A stretch of 60,000 nucleotides of DNA from the NCBI RefSeq assembly GCF_963678635.1, contig NC_087066.1, forward strand, positions 23,407,996-23,467,995. The letters run 5' to 3'. The notes beneath the pieces were generated by a model. It was not told where the DNA came from, ran no database searches, and saw nothing but the letters and a program-made list of their open reading frames with translations. This DNA is from Symsagittifera roscoffensis (taxonomy: Eukaryota; Xenacoelomorpha; Acoela; Convolutidae). Below are positions 11,850 through 25,009 of this stretch, one piece after another. Made by a program: the position numbers and the translations under genes. The stretch's first letter is position 1, and each line of letters begins with the position of its first letter.

Positions 11850-13220
11850 GAACCTTTGAGAGTACTCTGATACTACCCAATAACAGGGTTCGTAATTTCA
11901 AATCTTGATTAGTTTTTTTCCATGAGTTTTTCAATTTAAATTTTAAAACACCATGAAACTTTTTAAACATTACTTAACTTAATTGAAAAGTTTTACTTAA
12001 CTTTTTATTTTTAAGATGACATAAGAAACGTCACATCCTGGGAACTAAAAGCATATGAGCAGTCGCATTTGGACGCTCAATTTGAAACACCTGAGAGTAC
12101 TCTCACCGTACCCACCTACATGGCTATGAATTTTTAAATTAAGGTTTCGAAAAAAAATTAAAAAATGAAAACTTACACCTGGAGAAATAAAAATCCTGAG
12201 CAGTCATTTGTGGCCGCGAGATTCGCAATCCCCTCGAGTTCTCTGGCAGCTCCCAACTAAAAGCTACTTTTGAAAAAATCGCAAAAAGGTCATTTCTCGA
12301 AAACTACGAAGAATTGAGCAGTCATATTTGGAGGTAAGACTAGCAACTCCTGAAAAAACTCTGACAGTCTCTCCCCCCCCCCCCCCCCCCCCCCATTACA
12401 AGGAAGAGGACTTCAAAATTCAATTGATATTTTAAAAAATACATTAATTTAGGTTTGCTGGAATGTCTTTGAAAAAAAAATACAAAAAAAGTCATATCTC
12501 GAAAACTAGCAAACCCCCAAAGTATTCTCAGACAGCTTCCAAGTAAAGGGTCGGTAATTTCAAAATTTAAAAAGAAAATTGAACTTAAGTTTTCTGAACT
12601 TTTTAAAACCACAAAACACGTCATATCTCGTAAAAAACCAAAATTTGAACGGTAATAATTGGAAGTTAGATTCGCAGCCCTCGATAAAACTCTGACAGCC
12701 TCCCCAAAAAGAGTGTTGGAAATTTCAAAATTTGACAAAAACTTTTATTTAAGATTTCTGAAAGTTTTTTTTTGAAAAATCACAAAAAATGCCACATTTC
12801 GAAAACTGAGAGCATTTGAGCAGTCGCATTTGGGAGCACAACTTATATCTTAAAATTCCTGAGAGTACCCTCACAGTACCCAACTACAATATTAGGAATT
12901 TCAAATCTTTTGAATTCTTTAAAATCTAAGTTTTCTAAAAAAAAATTAGAAAATCATGAAACATGTCATATCTCAAAAACTACCAGGATTTGAGCGGTCA
13001 TATTTGAAGGCAAGATTCGCAATCCATCAGAGTACTCTGACAGCACCCAACTAGAGTGTTAGGAATTTTAAAACTTTTGTAAATTATTTTATAAGTTGAG
13101 TTTTCTGAATCACAAAAATTGTCTTATCTCGTACAGTAAAAGGATTTGGGCATTCTTAATTGGAAACCAAATTCGCAACCCCTGGGAAAATCTGACAGCC
13201 CCCCACTTTGGTGTAGCTAA
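11850..13220 (+). repeat. Degenerate tandem array A, about 110-195 bp units
   Basis: About eight diverged units. Recurring landmarks are TCATATCTCGAAAACTA, TTGAGCAGTCATATTTGGA, GATTCGCAA and CTCTGACAG(C)nCCCAACTA, then TTAGGAATTTCAAAA. A C-run of more than 20 bases interrupts one unit at about 12,372-12,393. The spread in unit length and sequence points to an old array. No host gene is seen here. Confidence 0.75.
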
Positions 13221-15090
13221 CTTTTAACTCGGTGGAACAAACGCTAGATTCAAATTGGAAATTCGATTAAAAATTCTTACTCATTGCAATATACGATACA
13301 GCTAAACCACGCATAGATACGTTATGCCCTTAACTGTTGCAAAAAAAAAACGCTTTATTATGGCAAGATACGTGTCACAAGCATTTAAATATAGTACAGA
13401 TTAAACGGACACTTTATGATTATTCCACATTTGCCGTTGGAAAATTAGCTACAATAACTTCAAAAACGAACATCAAAGTTCAAAACCACAAAAACATAAA
13501 TTGAATGTGATTCGAAATCTTTTAAGACACTTCCTTGATTACTATCCTATCCCTCCCAACGTTTTGTCAGAAAACAAGATTGGGTAGTAGACAAAATATT
13601 CACTGTTAAGTTTCTATATGCTAATTCACAACTGATAACAAATACCGGTTATTCAATTTAGTAATTAAACTATCGTTAAAACTGAACATTTCCTAAATGT
13701 TAGTTGAAATCAAAATAATCAGGTAGCACACAAGCCTTCGAGCACATTGATTTAAGAAAAAAATAATGTAAAGAAACCTTAACAAACTCTACACCTCTAA
13801 GTCCTTCCCGACGAAAAGAACAAGTCATAAACCAAAATATGAAAACTAAAATCGCAGCAAGATCTGAAAAAGTGATTCTTATCTTTTTTTTGTGAATTGC
13901 ACAATTTCAAATTTGATTTGAATCTCCGTTCAAAACTCTAAACATACTTCATTGGGGCGAAAATTTAGTTATATTTTTACTTGAAAATAAATCATTTAAC
14001 TGAAAAATTTGGACTCCGTGAATCGAAATCAATCTTGATTTGAAATCTATTTGACCCCACAACGGATAACTAAGGTTCTTGTATTTCCCGTTATAACAAA
14101 AAAGAACGGCATTTGAGTTCTTACATTTGTTTACCTTTGTTCCGATTTTCGAAAAAAGTGAAGAGTATTGTGAGGATCTATCGTTCCTTCTCGGGTCGAA
14201 TTTCAATTTGCATGAACAATTTTGAAAAAGCTTGTTGATTGAAGTTAATGATATGACCGGAGAACAAAGTTATAAGCGCGTGTCAAAATTGCAGACTTTG
14301 ACTAATTCATGCGCTCTACAAAATGGTGGCAAGTCAACGTGCTGAAAAGTCAGGCTGCTTCAATTATCAAGTGTGCCCGGTAGCCGAATTTTAAAGCTAT
14401 CATGGACTTGCTTGGGTAAATCCTTTTCAGGGCTGAAGCGTTTTCGCTGATGAAGAAGTTTAAACTGAGTTCTTCATCTAATAGGACATGCGTATTTGCT
14501 CCTTAAAATTCATTTTAAGTTACATTCGACAAAGTTTATGGAAAACTGAAATTTTCACCTACATTAGTTCTCCGGATTCTATGATTTATTCTTAAATGAC
14601 AACAAAACAATGAACAATGCTTCCCGCAATTTAGACAGCCTGATATTTCAGCAGCATGTTTTTTCGACCACAAAGTCAGCTCAAAATGAAACTGGCGCAA
14701 GTAAAAATTGTTTCCATCAACAGATTATTCGATTTTGTACGCACATAACATGGTTTTGAAAATAAATACTTGCGATAACAACTTGCGATACAACACAAAC
14801 ATAAAAATGGTTCGAAAAAGTAGGCGCAACAAAAATTTCATATGTCTCGATAAAAAACTAGGGATCCCGCTAAAAAGAGGTAACTGTTTGATATTTTTGA
14901 AATTATACTGATGCAGGATGAAATGGGTAATTTAAAATATTGTACTTTGCCCAAAACCTTAGTTGTTTCTCTACTCAAATAAGCTGAATTTTCCCAAGGA
15001 CATCACATGTTTCTTCGAAAAGTTAACGAGTCGCCGCTTCATCCGTCAAATTTTTGATATTGGTTCTTTCGATTGAACAGTGCATCTCAT
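13221..15090. other. AT-rich stretch without recognised features
   Basis: ORFs here (for example minus 13,949-14,206) have no motif or splice-site support. Around 14,750-14,830 a few short blocks, such as CTTGCGATACAAC, resemble the dispersed repeat at 26.6 kb. Confidence 0.5.
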
Positions 15091-15099
15091 TTCTGATAG

Positions 15100-15990
15100 G
15101 GAAGTTTCTAAGAAACATCAAAAAAAATTCTAAGAAGTTCAAACCTTCTAAGTTCGCAAAATTGATTTCCAGAAATACAAGTTTTTACTGTAAAAAGTAG
15201 GTCGTGGCCAGAGAAAATGCCGAAAACTGAGTTTCTCGATTGAACACAACTTAAGAATTGGCAGGATAGTTATCGAGAAAAGTTTCCAAAAATGGTCAAA
15301 GTTTCAAAACTTTGACATTTTTGAAAGCCATAACTTTTTTGAAAAAGAGTTTTGAGTTGCAGTTTAGGCAGACAAACTTTTAATAATCTTAATCTGGTGC
15401 TTCGATAATACCCTTGATATCAGAATTGGCAGGATAGTAGCGAAAGTAAAAAAAAAATTCCAAAAACCGGTCATCAAATTAAAAATTTGACTTTTCCGAG
15501 GTCCATAACTTTTTGAGAAAAAACTGAGCGTATTCGATTCGGAAGAAAGGCTTCTCACAATCCGCTAATCCAATTTAACCCAAAACCTCAGATTTGTGAG
15601 GTAAATTCGAGAAAAGTTTCAAAAAACGATCAAAAAATCAAAACTTTGACTTTTCAGAGGGACAACTTTTTGAATAAAAAAACTGACCGCACAAGCAAAA
15701 GAGCTTCACACAACCCGTTCTTTCCAATGAACCCAAAATCTCAGATTTGGCGAAGTGGTTTTCAAGAAAACGAAAAAAAAACATCCAAAAATATGGGTTG
15801 AATTTTACCCCACAGACTTTAGACAGTGGGGTAAAGTAAGGAGAGACTAGGGGATAATAGGGAATAGGGGAGAGAATAGCAGTTTTCAAAAATCGGCAAG
15901 ATAGTTGCAAAAAAGGAAAAAATTTCTGAAGCTTCTCAAAAAATATATTTGAAAAAAAAACAAATTCCATACATTTTCATTATACCTTTT
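15100..15990 (+). repeat. Degenerate tandem array B, short block of about 150-bp units
   Basis: Units share a core reading roughly GAACCCAAAACCTCAGATTTGG, AGTTTTCGAGAAAAGT, GACTTTTCCGAGG and CATAACTTTTTG. The block ends in a module (CCCCACAGACTTT, then GTGGGGTAA and an AT-rich terminus near 15,990). That module also closes the larger array near 29.3 kb and 30.5-30.8 kb, so the arrays look like internal parts of one transposon family. Confidence 0.7.
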
Positions 15991-16364
15991 TATATCATAC
16001 AGGGATTCTAGAAAAATACTTCAAGCTTACCGTTCGAAATTTAAATTAGCAACGGAGCAAAATTTACGAAGTGGAAACAATTCCGACAATCTTTCAGCAG
16101 AATTTAGGTGGGACGAAAAAAAATTCAATTTTTTCCGTCTCAAGGACCCCCAGAAACTACAATGAACAACAATCTGCAACCATAACAACATTTTGCCAAA
16201 GCAACCGTATTACCTCCAGTCTAAGTTGGAGGGCACCTGGAAGTTGTTGACGTTCGACTCTAAAGCTGTTGTAGGAAAAGTTGTTAACGGGAAAAAGTAT
16301 TGTTCCCGATTACAAGACCCATGCTTTCGCAAAAAGAAACATAGCCAACAATCAGTTGGAAAAG

Positions 16365-16800
16365 AGTAATAAACGCGAAGAAACTCAAAAAAAACAGACG
16401 TGTTTTTACAAAAATCTTCAAATTTTGAACTTCGAAAAAAAGATGGCTTTAAAGCTCTTTGAACTTGTAGAACAATTTATAATGAACACTTTTTTGTTTA
16501 TATTATCCCAATTTGAGAAAACTGGATCAAAAGGTGAATGTTTTATTTTGCTGGGAAATCTGATAATTAATATCCATTTTCGAAATTAAAAGTCGATCAC
16601 GTTTTTCGTGACCTTTACAACTTTGCTGTTCGATAGTGGAGTTTGCCTTCCTTTTATCAATAAAAATGCACTGAACTTAAAAAAAAATCTTAAGTCAAAC
16701 CGCGAAAAAATCAAAATTGAGGGTGAACAAATTTTAAGACTGGTTCCTGAAAAAAAGTCAGCAAGAACGATAAAAAGACCGATGGAAAATTTTTGAACAT
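16365..16800 (+). repeat. Dispersed repeat family R1, near-full copy
   Basis: Contains the ordered R1 blocks: ATGGCTTTAAAGCTCTTTGAA, CCCAATTTGAGAAAACTGGATC, TCACGTTTTTCGTGACCTTT, CTGTTCGATAGTGGAGT and AACCGCGAAAAAATCAAA. A second diverged partial copy follows directly at about 16,815-17,130. No coding function is evident. Confidence 0.7.
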
Positions 16801-17462
16801 TCTTCAACTATCGAATTTCGTTAATGCTCTTTGAATTTCAAGAATGTTTTTTTTCGAGTTAATTAATTTAGAGACAAGTGGATCAATAGTTAATTTTTTC
16901 ATTCTGCTGTGAGTTCAGAAAAATCACGTCTATTTTCACGTATTCTACACTTCCAGAAAATTCACGTCCTTTAAATTTTTGCTGTTCGATAAAGGATTTT
17001 TTCTATCTTTCAACAAAGAAAATGAACTGAACTTAAAAAGAAATAACAAGTCAACCCGCGAAAAATCAAATTTGAGCCTGAAAAAAGAACTTATTCCTGA
17101 AAAAAAATCACCACCTATATAGGTGAGAATCACTTATTTTTGTGCTTCAAATGTTGAATCGCTGGACTTTTGAATGACCTGACCAAAGAATGCTGTTTGC
17201 AACCTTTGAAAAAACGGTACATAAGTTTCCTCATAATAAGTTTGGTAACAACAAAAGTTGACGCATAAATAAAGTATCTCTCTCTCAACCTCATTTTGAC
17301 CAAACCAACTAAAAGACACTGAGTTTACTCGCGATCAAAAACAACTCTGAGAAAACTGCAGACAGATTATTTCAATTCTCAGAAAAATCTTTACACACAA
17401 AGAGCAGAAAACAAAGATCAGAGCTAAGCAATCCTCAAAATTTAATTTACACACTATCATAG

Positions 17463-17468
17463 TTTAAT
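17463..17468 (-). terminator. Candidate poly(A) signal ATTAAA for MAD1
   Basis: The common variant hexamer ATTAAA on the minus strand, about 87 bases past the MAD1 stop codon. The sequence is AT-rich, so a chance match is quite possible. Confidence 0.3.
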
Positions 17469-17554
17469 TAAAATGCGCTAATTTCCATGAAACTATTCCC
17501 AAGTTCAACTAACTATCTCAGCATTTTCTTGGTCCGTGTTTGTAGACGTCCACT

Positions 17555-20500
17555 TCAGCCATGGCTTTCAACGGGTTCAAACTCAGAGTACAGCTCTTGT
17601 ATAACATGGGCGAAAAAGGGCGCAGAGTGGGTCAAATCACTGGAAAGTAGGTGAGAGTATGACTCATAGAGAAATGTCTCCACAGGCATGATGTGCCACT
17701 TGTTCTCCATCTTCTCCAGTTCCAGGAAGTAGTTGTCAGACTCGCTGATTGTGGTTTCACTTGGAGGTGGTCTGAATATTGGCACAAGGATCACCACTTT
17801 AGCCTCTGTCTTCTTGAATTCCACTTCATATCTGGAAATCACTTTCATATCTTGATCTAACGTTAATTAGATCTAACGTAAATTTTTTTTTGATCTTGAT
17901 CTAACGTAAATTTGTTTTTGAAAATCTGAACAGATACATGACGCAATATTTCGTTTAAAATCTTTTGGCTTCAACCTTGGATAGAAAATGATGGAACTTA
18001 TTTTTACTGACTGATGTTTGTTGCCTGTTGCAACTCAAAAAGGAGTAAATACAAAAACAACAGAACGATGATCCTTGAATTTGGATGCTACTCCTTAATG
18101 TGATACAATTGCGCTTGACCTCTAATTTGCTCTAGCGTTACTTACCCGAGACATCGGATGATCTCTCGCATATCCTTCAATCTCGTTTTGCATGCCTGGA
18201 ACAACGCTTCCAGAGTCAGCATTCTAAATCAAACAAGCGCATTTGAGTCACTTTAAAAACGATGCCACTATCAAAACATAGCCTGACACTTGGAAAATAG
18301 TAATGAGCGCAAGAAAAGAAAAAAACTGACTTATTTTTTTGGAAATACTTCGCCTCGAACTTCAAAAAAAAATGCATTTAAAGCTCTTTATTTTCAAGAG
18401 CAATTCATGATGCCTTCTTTAAATAAAATTAACCCAATTTAATAAAACTGGATCATTAGGTGAAGCTTTGATTCCGCTGGAAATCCATAAATTAAACTTA
18501 CTTTTGAACCTAGAAGTCGTTCACGTTTTTTGCGCCATTTCCACGTTCGTATTCGGAGAGTGTTATTTACGTGCTTTAATTTTCAGCAGATGAATTTCAA
18601 TTGAACTCAAAAAGTGCATATAGACCTAATTGCATTTATTAATGCATTAATATGTATGAATGCACATCTGTAGTTATTAGAGCATTTTAAGATTTTTCCT
18701 GAAAAAAATCACTAAAAACGTTCAGCATTCAAGATTTTCTTGAGAACCGATGACCTGCCAGATAGGCGGACTGCTGTTTAACCAGATTCGCAATGGGGCG
18801 ACATTATCAACTTCACGCGTCGGAAAATAATTTGAATAAAAACGAACTTGAAAAAAAAACTGAAGTAAATCTGACAATGAAACATGCCAATAGACAGTTG
18901 AAAAAGTCGTTAGATGCAAAAAAAACGGAAAAGTATATATATGAACTGAAAGCTCTTTGAAATTGAAGAACAACTTAAGATTGATACTTTTTTCGATAAA
19001 ATGGACTCAATTTGAGAAAATTGGATTGAAAGGTGAATTTTTCCGCTGGGAAATCTAAAAACTAAATCCACTTTCAAAACTAAGAGTCAACCACGTTTTT
19101 CGTGACCTTTGCACTTTTTCTATTCGATAGTGGAGCTTAACAAAGGAAATGAACTAAAAAAAATCAAGACGCACCGCGCAAAATCAAATTTGAACCTCGG
19201 AAAAAAAATCGAAAACAAAAGACCATCACGTCCTATTTATGACTCTTAACTACGTTCATCTACTCTTTAAAAAAAGGCGACGCGGAGTTTCACACCAGCT
19301 GCTGTACATTAAAAGCATGGCATGGTTAGCTAGCTGACAGAAAATAGCAGATGCCAAAAAACCTTGAAAAAAAATATCGTTATAAATTTCGTACAATTTT
19401 TTCTTAATCTGTCGGACAATTGTTCGACAGTCTTGACAATTTCCGCAGTTGAGATACCATTGAAACAAATTTACAGAGAGGCGCAGCGCACTTCGCAAAC
19501 AAAAGCGACAAAACGCCGAGAAGTAGACTCCATTTAAAAAAAAACTGTTCATCGTTTATCATTGATGCTCACTCTTTTTCCAGAGTTTGGTACTCTGTCG
19601 ATCCCTGAACACAAGAGGCCATAGTTCGGTCACCCACAGGTACAGCCATACTCTCATTCATCAGTCTCTGCTTCTCAGCCGCTAGTCTCAGTGTCTTCTC
19701 TTTCAAATGTGCATTCTCACTCCTCAGTTGAGCCAGTTCAGTATAGATGGCTCGCTTCATTTCAGTCGCAAGGTCTTCTTTCAGAGTCACAACTTGAAAA
19801 AATAGGTTGATTTAAACGAAATGATGCACTATGGATAATGCTTATAAATTATTGCTTCCTTATGATTATGACGCAAGCTTATTGGGATAAAATACTCCCA
19901 GTGGCTTTGCTTCACCTCAATAACCCAGGTCAAGATATTTCAAGTATACCTTGAAATAAAATTTCGTGACTTTTCTGGGAACTATCTGCCAAAAATAGCC
20001 ATTACTCTTCAAACTTTTGAAGAAGATGACAAGCAAAGGCACTAATATCATTGTTGTTTCCGAAAAAAAGCAAAAATTAACTACATATAATATATGACGT
20101 TTTACATGTTCAAAAAAAAAACTTAATCAGTGATATATTGCTCCCTTTTTTAACCTTTGAATCCCTCGGCTGAATTGGTCCTGGTCTCCAGATTTTCCTT
20201 CTCCAAATTCATCGCTGTCCTGTCCAATGAAGCACCTTCCATCGTCTTCTCCAAATCCTGTCTGGTAGAACTTTGACTAGTTAGTAAAAGACTTAAATCT
20301 CCGGTCTGGTTCGCAAATGTGGCGTCTGATTCAGTGGCTCTGGTTCGATTCAACAGTACTTTCTGCAATTCTTGTGCCTGAAACTGACTATTGTGAGTTT
20401 ATTTAGAGAAAAAAGACAATGAAGAGACAAATTCGAAAAGGTTGTTAACGTGGGCTATTGCACCAAAACTAACAAAATTGTTTTAAGATAGATTTGATTA

Positions 20501-23500
20501 TAAACCAGCAAAATTAACCAGAAAAATTAACCATTTACAAAATTAACCAGAGAAACAAATTACCACAACGTTACTCTAAAGGACGAGACTATTGAACAGC
20601 AGAAAATTTTTCGATATCAAGTATGAACTGCTAAAAATTTATTGAACACATTGATGTTCTCGGTGAAAACAAAATGACAAAAGTTTGCGAACTTTTGAAA
20701 GGTTATGAAAGTTTCTCTCGTCCAAGCACCTTGTAACATCTTGCAACATATATTACAAAATGGTGTTTTGGCTCACGCATCCAAAAAATAGCAAAGTAAA
20801 TTTTCGAGATTAAAAATAACGAAGCGCTTATTAAGAACAAGGATAGCCGGATGTTCCCACCATAGTCTTAAAAAATCCAAAATTTTTCGGCGTGGTGTGA
20901 TAAGAGCTGAACAAAAAAAAACTCGGGATTAGGTATATACGACAGCCATTCTTAAATAAGTAAATTGAAAAACAATTATGGAGAACAATTACTAGAAAAA
21001 CGAAAAATCGAACAAAAAATTTTCGGAAATTTTTTCAAATTATTTGAAGTGTTTTGAACTTTTGAAAGATTTGATTCCAAAAAGGCGCTAAAATACTCTA
21101 ACGTTACCCAAGTAAAACTAAGTTTTTATGTTATAAATTAAGCTATTGTAAGGTTTTAGGCAATTAATCATTAAAATAAAATTGCTCGCTCGCTTTATTC
21201 GCTCGAAATACGACGAAAATCAAAAATTTCAAACCGGTTTTTCTCGAAACTGGTACACTTTTTTGAAAATTTTAAGGGGGTTCGAATCACGACTGTAAGG
21301 GCTTTAATATGATATATCATTCAACCCAGTCCGATGATTATTTGTGGTACCTGATTTTGCGTGGAAAACTAGAACACACCCGAATACATAGTAAAGTTCC
21401 TCCCCATTTTCAATGGTCGGAACAATTATCTTACAAAGACTTAAATACCGAAGTCAAGCATAGTAAAATAAACTATATAAACAAGAAGGAGCTCCACTTG
21501 TATGAACTATGGAAAAAGTCTCGGAACTTATCAGATTGAAAGGCCTCTTCATTGATTGCACGAGCTTAGTAAGGGTATCAAGAGAACAAACTATTAGAGT
21601 CACGCAGTACGCCAAGAAAACTACCAATTGGTGTACACAATAACTCAGAAGAGTCAATTTTTATTAGGCTACGAAAAAAAAATTATAATTATCTTTAATT
21701 ATAAACCTAAGTTATCGAAAATCTCAGAACTTCTTCCTTTCAGCAAGTTAACAAACTCAATCATAAATTTAAAGTCTGCTACATTCTGGATAACCAAGAT
21801 CTTTCAGAAAAAATCGATTAGTTCAGTAAGATCCTACATTACATTTCCGGTCCAGAAGAACTGTGAACCAACCTGTAGATCCTCAGGAACTCTCTCAGAT
21901 AATAATATTGTTGCCGTGGTTTGTAAACTTATTCAATTAGCAACCCATGATGAAACTACTCGGAACAATTTATTATCAATATAATGATTCGGATTCATCT
22001 TATTTACAAAGCCAAGTTTTTAGACAACACTTCGCTTCACAAACACTGTCGAGAACACGACAAAAAGCAGCTCTAGAAAGTGCAATAAAAAAAAGGAATA
22101 AGCCTCGAATTAGAAGAAATTCGGCTAGGTCTAGGATTCGATTTGCGACCTACTGCAATATAGAGATTTTGAGTCTCACGAGTCTAACACTAGTCACAAA
22201 TAAAGCAGCTACATATTATTCTATTAAGTTATTCTATATTATTCTATTCGAGTTTTAATTATTCTTAAGTTTTTTTGAAACAAATAGCTTTTTTCGGTTC
22301 ATTTGATGAACTAAAATTGCATCAACTTTTAAACTTATTACAACTTGAATGTCAAAGCACATGATATCAAAAAGCTGTACGTGTGCCCCACAAGTGGCAC
22401 CAATATTTCCGACTTAGGTCAGGAAAAAAGAAGGTTCTTACGCATTCTGTAATAATACATTACGCTGATACTAGTGTTGAAAACAATTGAAACTAGCTAT
22501 TTGTTACACAGGCAACTTAACAACACGCAGTCAGACTGGAAGTAAAATCACAGATGGGAAAACACTCATTTATTAAAACATCTCACCTGAGCTCTGAGTT
22601 CCTTCACAGTCCTATCATAATCTTCCACCATCTCTTTGTAATTCGCCACTTCGCTCTGCAACTCACTGATTATCTGAGCACTTCTTTTATCATCACCCAT
22701 TCCGCTCTCAACCTCAAACGAAGTCAACAAGTTTGTCTTCGAGTCTCGTTGCTTCTCCGTCAACATCAGTTTCTTCTCGAGGAACCGCATTTTAGTCTCT
22801 AATTCCTCTTTTTCCTGTTTCAACTCAGCAATTTCAGCCTCTAATCTCGAATTTGTAGTGTTCAGTTTCTCGCAATTGTCAGACACTGATTCATGTTTGT
22901 TGAGAATTGCGTTTTTAGCGTCTATCAATTCTGATTTCACCAGCGCCAATTCTGTCGTTAAACTTTCCAACTTCACTAAAATGGAGTTAGGCGTCACTAA
23001 GTCTGGGTAAAACGACTGTATTACAGTACTCCAGCGTTTTAACTCAAATTCCATCACTTGTCGCTTCTCTTCAGCCGGGAGAAGTCTGTCGATCTCAGCC
23101 TGAAGATGTTTGTTGGACTCTTGAAGTGTTCGCTTTTCCTCGCTCAGCAACATTGTGTTCCCACTGAGTTCCTTGTAGAACTTTATTTCATCGATGCTCT
23201 CGGAATGTTTCGACTGAAGGTCCAGGACTCTTTTTTCCAGACTTCTGTTAGAGGAGTTTATAACTTGAGAGGTCTCAAACTCTTTGAGCTGAAACATTAT
23301 TCAGATCATAGCTAAACAACAGCCGAGAGAAAGAAATTAACCATGTATCAGTTTCACCCATAAAATATAAACACAAGTGCTCAGGTTTCTATCAAAATAC
23401 CAGTGTCTTCTTAATTCAATCATAGGTGCCTTTTTTAAATTTACGTTTGGAGCCTACCTGGTTTTCACGACCCTGGTTTTCAAGTGTTTCAATTTAATTT

Positions 23501-24980
23501 GCCTGGTCCTTCTCCTGCATGCACAAAATTTTCAAAGCAACCCGAGTTTATTACATCTGGTTTCGCTCATTTCTCCTTTAACGCGTTTGGCATCAAATCT
23601 AGACAAAACAATGAAAAAATCTACCTTAACTTTGAGATCTTTAATTTCATTTTCCAGTTCATGAATTCGCCCCATCTTCTGCTTCGACTCGAAATGCTTC
23701 GAAATGAAACTCTCGTTTTCAGCTATTTTCTCTTTCAGCCGAGCCACCTCACTGTCTTTCTTATTTTGAATCGAGCTTTGCACTTTCATGTATATCTTTT
23801 CCCTACTTTGTGCACTATCTAACTGTGACTGAACCTGTCTTAACTTCTCAGACAGCTCCGAAACTTCATTTTCCAGCTTTGAGCTTTTTGTTTTCTCCGC
23901 CTGTAAATCCGTTTCATGCTGGAATACAATATTGTTCAATTTAGTTTCCAAGAGTTCGTTTGAGTTCTGGCAATACTCCATTCGTTTTTCTATTTCTCTC
24001 AATTGCTCGTTTTTTCGTTCCAATTTAGACTGCAATGTTTTTTGTGTCTCCTGTTTACTTTCCTCAGATTGCCGTAGTTTCTCTTCCAGTATTTCCTTCT
24101 CCGCAGTCAGAGTACATACAGATGTTGATAACTTCGTATTTTCAGTCTCCAGGAGAACACGCGCTTGTCTAAACAACGATGGAAACGTAGAAAAATAGTC
24201 CAACGAATGACATTACCCAACTTAGAAAACCAATGCACAAAAAATATTTCAAAAAAAAAAACCGGTTCGTATATGGTATCAGGGGCGGATCTAGGATTTT
24301 CTCGAGGGGGGGGGGCGAGGAGGAGGAATGGATAGTCAAAAAAATGAAAATTAAATTTTAGGCCGACCAAATTTAGTTTTAAGCATTTCTAAGAAAATTT
24401 TTACCAAAAAAATGCGTATTTTTTGGCGCGCGCTCCCCTTTAAAAATAAGTACATATTGAAAAAAATATATACTTAAAAAAAATTAGGGCCAAAATAGAT
24501 AACTGGATATAGTAGTAAGGGGGACCCTTTGAGTCGGCAGGGGATCGAATCCGAAGGGAAAGGGGGTGTCCGAACTCCCGCGTCCCCCTTAATCCGCTAC
24601 TGTATGGTATTCACTAGTTCTTAGTATCTGGGCTCTTACTAAGCAAAACCCAATATAGTACCTAATAGAATTACATAAGGGAAATTCATTGATAAATCAT
24701 ATTTCTATTTCGAAGTTTGACCAAAAAAACTTAAAAACATATTATGGCTACTGGCTAGTATATATTACCTCAAGCTCCTGACGTCAAAATCTTTTTGCGA
24801 TTTTTTTACGCCTGATCCCGGTTCTTTAGCAGCCCCCTTTAAAGTTGATGGGCCTTCTAAGTCCAATTTCTGAACTTTCATTGGCGTGCACTGAAAGTTT
24901 TTCCCTTGTAAGGAGACATCAGACACCGAATCAGCCGTGGATTCTCGCTTTTGGGGAAGAGGTATCTTCGACATTTCTAT
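17555..24980 (-). CDS. MAD1L1: Spindle assembly checkpoint protein MAD1, seven exons, complete
   Basis: Exons (minus): 24769-24980 (ATG 24972-24974), 23625-24168, 22587-23288, 20155-20377, 19573-19792, 18146-18223 and 17555-17831 (TGA). All junctions keep phase with GT/AG sites and give 2,250 coding bases, 749 residues, close to the roughly 720 of human MAD1. The protein is a short Ser/Lys-rich N-terminus, then long heptad coiled coils (exons 2-5). The C-terminal globular domain starts at LEALFQACKTRLKDM. Exons 6 and 7 join across a split Gly codon to give LGYEVEF, matching the conserved GYQIDI strand of MAD1, and later FLELEKMENKW and APFFAHVIQELYSEF fit its last strands and helix. MAD1 holds MAD2 at unattached kinetochores and nuclear pores. 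I could not recognise the usual MAD2-interaction motif in exons 4-5. The introns contain repeats. Confidence 0.85.
18330..18715 (+). repeat. Dispersed repeat family R1, intronic copy in MAD1
   Basis: Diverged copy with recognisable blocks GCATTTAAAGCTCTTT, CCCAATTTAATAAAACTGGATCA and GTCGTTCACGTTTTTTGCG. It lies in the MAD1 intron between exons 5 and 6. Confidence 0.55.
18900..19240 (+). repeat. Dispersed repeat family R1, second intronic copy in MAD1
   Basis: Contains GAAAGCTCTTTGAAATTGAAG, TCAATTTGAGAAAATTGGAT, ACCACGTTTTTCGTGACCTTTGC and CTATTCGATAGTGGAG, in family order. It ends near the A-rich AAAATCAAATTTGAACCT block. Confidence 0.65.
21940..22540 (+). repeat. Dispersed repeat family R2, intronic copy in MAD1
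   Basis: Blocks GAGAACACGACAAAAAGCAGC, GCGACCTACTGCAAT, TTTTTTCGGTTCATTTGATGAA and GGCACCAATATTTCCGACTT are shared in order with 27,080-27,530. The preceding plus-strand ORFs (21,309-21,984) carry no family motif I know. They could be remnants of the same element's coding part. Confidence 0.6.
24280..24602. mobile_element. hAT-like MITE with 8-bp target duplication
   Basis: A 323-bp element with terminal inverted repeats: the left end reads CAGGGGCGGATCTAGG, and the right end, reverse-complemented, reads CAGTAGCGGATTAAGG. It is flanked by perfect 8-bp direct repeats TATGGTAT at 24272-24279 and 24603-24610. The 8-bp duplication and CAG ends suit the hAT superfamily. No transposase is encoded. 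It sits in the first coding intron of MAD1, and the perfect flanks suggest a fairly recent insertion. Confidence 0.8.
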
Positions 24981-25009
24981 CTGAAACGACAAAACATAGC
25001 AAAGTGCAA

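Noticed and set aside
21309-21984. Plus-strand ORFs of 76 and 118 codons within a MAD1 intron
   Set aside because: No motif or splice support; they adjoin repeat R2 and are probably remnants of it.
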